This document shows positions 63,701 to 64,000 of a stretch of 64,000 nt of DNA, piece by piece. The notes below the pieces were generated by a model. It was not told the origin of the DNA, made no database searches, and was given only the letters and a program-made list of their open reading frames with translations. The DNA comes from Streptomyces sp. NBC_01267 (GTDB lineage: Bacteria; Actinomycetota; Actinomycetes; Streptomycetales; Streptomycetaceae). The translations under genes were made by a program, and so were the position numbers. The stretch spans positions 5,025,501-5,089,500 of the forward strand of contig NZ_CP108455.1 in the NCBI RefSeq assembly GCF_036241575.1, written 5' to 3'. Within the stretch, counting starts at the first letter, position 1, and each line of letters opens with the position of its first letter.

Positions 63701-64000
63701 AGCAGCGCGGTCCAGGAGTTGCCGTACACCTCGCAGTCCTCCAGGGCGGCCTGACCGCGCGGCACGTCCACCACCGGCTCGTCCTCGTCCCCGCCGCCGC
63801 CCGCCACCAGCCGCAGCCCGGAGAGCTTGACGGCCTCCGCGAGCACCTGCACCGCGCTGCCGCTGCGCGGGGCGATCTCGACCGCCGAACCCGGCTCGTG
63901 GGCGACGACCGTGACCAGCTTCGTCACCACGAGGTTCTCGTCGTACCGCCCGGCCCTGACACTGATCACCGAGCCGCCGCGCGCCGCGTTCAGCGCCTCG
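60754..64000 (-). CDS. Beta-helix / double CbxX-type AAA+ protein (EccA-like), partial
   Basis: The frame continues off the right edge (EALNAARGGSVISVRAGRYD just inside the window), so the 5-prime end is missing. The N-terminal ~520 visible residues are a right-handed parallel beta-helix with ~23-residue coils (GIVVGEDASTEVRGCTVRDA, GHGIVVAEGADPVLRRVEVT). Two AAA+ domains of the CbxX/CfqX type follow, each with FAGPPGTGKTSVARLYGS-type Walker A, VLFIDEAYALT or VLFVDEAYALT Walker B and the FGNARxARxxxExxxxRQAxRL lid. EccA of ESX systems has the same AAA type but a TPR N-terminus. Position next to the mycosin gene supports a T7SS cytosolic ATPase role. Confidence 0.88.
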   Translation of the reverse strand, partial: EALNAARGGSVISVRAGRYDENLVVTKLVTVVAHEPGSAVEIAPRSGSAVQVLAEAVKLSGLRLVAGGGGDEDEPVVDVPRGQAALEDCEVYGNSWTALLSRDEGSLAIRDTTVSNPAGAGIVDLSSRTSVVEHCVLERLGSSGIVVGEDASTEVRGCTVRDAGGNGVLANGRARGSFTDVTVERTVKPGIAVEENATTRFTDVRVEDCVIGFHISTAAQTVLADCSATGCTTHGVTLSGGTDPELNRIRIDRPGGHGIAVTGRSRGTVADARISGARSAGLLVQDGSSTTVLRTEVTGGAADGIILTGGCTARLDRVTVTGVVGHGIVVAEGADPVLRRVEVTDTGGHGIELRGKAHGKIEASTVTSAGGCGVHVDGARPALQGTAVRSSARAGVSVVAGGVLTLVDCEVDGTGGDGLEVDGAEAGLTAIRVRVRGAGRHGASIGAEATAELTECILTAGGGDGLRTVSRLRVRAAGCTITGNKGAGVRRTPTEGELVLDRLTSEENGEPDITGDADAPDGAPGDPRGPLARLDELVGLRAVKEQVATLVNLNRLARRRREAGLPVPATARHLVFAGPPGTGKTSVARLYGSILAALGVLRSGHLVEVARADLVAKVVGGTAMKTTEVFEQAMGGVLFIDEAYALTQGGGSSGADFGREAVDTLVKLMEDHRDDVVVIAAGYSSEMHTFLASNPGLASRFNRTVEFENYTVPELITIVRKQCEQNRYTLGEDTERALAVHFGRMHKDASFGNARAARKVFEELIDRQALRLAEMPEVSEEDLTTLLPSDVGEQAAAAIGAAESEPADTTRLDAIMAELGALVGLEDAKSQVQDLVNLLATARRRRAAGLPAPSVGHHLVFAGPPGTGKTSVARLYGELLGAMGVLPRGQLVEVARADLVGRYVGHTAQLTQEVFARARGGVLFVDEAYALTPAGGSGSDFGQEAVDTLVKLMEDHRDDTAVVVAGYEREMDRFLASNPGLGSRFSRRVTFESYSAEHLVEIVRRQCERDGYDCAPETVELLSRYFEEVPRDENFGNARFARRVLESMMTRQAGRLSTMPDAGPRELRLLLPEDLVVSSVR

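Noticed and set aside
1..64000. tRNA, rRNA, riboswitch or phage attachment sites.
   Set aside because: None was recognised while reading both strands; cloverleaf or conserved core sequences were not seen.

Overview
The window is chromosomal DNA of a high-G+C actinomycete, almost certainly Streptomyces or a close relative. The evidence is strong GC bias at third positions, frequent GTG starts, twin-arginine and lipobox signals, the XRE/DUF397/anti-sigma-like ATPase trio, and an actinobacterial type VII secretion (T7SS/ESX) locus with a fused three-ATPase EccC.

Region 1 (1-6.7 kb) looks like a carbohydrate or organic-acid utilisation cluster. It has a partial DeoR-HTH/LacI-type sensor, a Tat-exported beta-propeller protein and a secreted polysaccharide-lyase-like protein, all leftward. 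A DUF3311 protein with a sodium:solute symporter and a tyrosine phosphatase run rightward. The divergent intergenic region carries two copies of an inverted repeat (TTCGTTC-N16-GAACGAA) that look like shared operators.

Region 2 (6.8-13.7 kb) is accessory DNA of visibly lower G+C. It holds lipoproteins, a secreted unknown protein, a DUF1023 alpha/beta hydrolase with a helical WXG-like N-terminus opposite a small WXG-like protein, then the XRE, DUF397 and ATPase genes.

Region 3 (13.7-64 kb) is a T7SS locus. eccC and a TetR-type regulator run rightward. eccD, eccB, three small Esx-like helical proteins, a large EDExxWG-tailed partner, a YbaB-family protein and another small helical protein run leftward into one uninterrupted 31.5-kb ORF of 10,487 codons, followed by a membrane-anchored golvesin-like protein. 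Beyond eccC are a mycosin whose catalytic serine is replaced, and a beta-helix/AAA/AAA protein in the position of EccA.

The giant protein is the main discovery candidate. It has a WXG100-like N-terminus, a polyQ/Ser-Thr-Pro linker, about 1,700 residues of beta-rich sequence, an OTU-like domain lacking the nucleophile, then six tandem modules of about 1,120-1,340 residues. Every module carries an intact snapalysin-like metzincin signature (HExxHxxGxxD plus a Met-turn), followed by what look like degenerate EndoU-type folds and helical domains. The modules fall into two classes in the order A-B-A-B-B-B and show near-identical DNA patches that suggest ongoing recombination. The inference is that the T7SS exports a megadalton multi-protease surface or effector protein, helped by the neighbouring small helical, YbaB-like and EDExxWG proteins.
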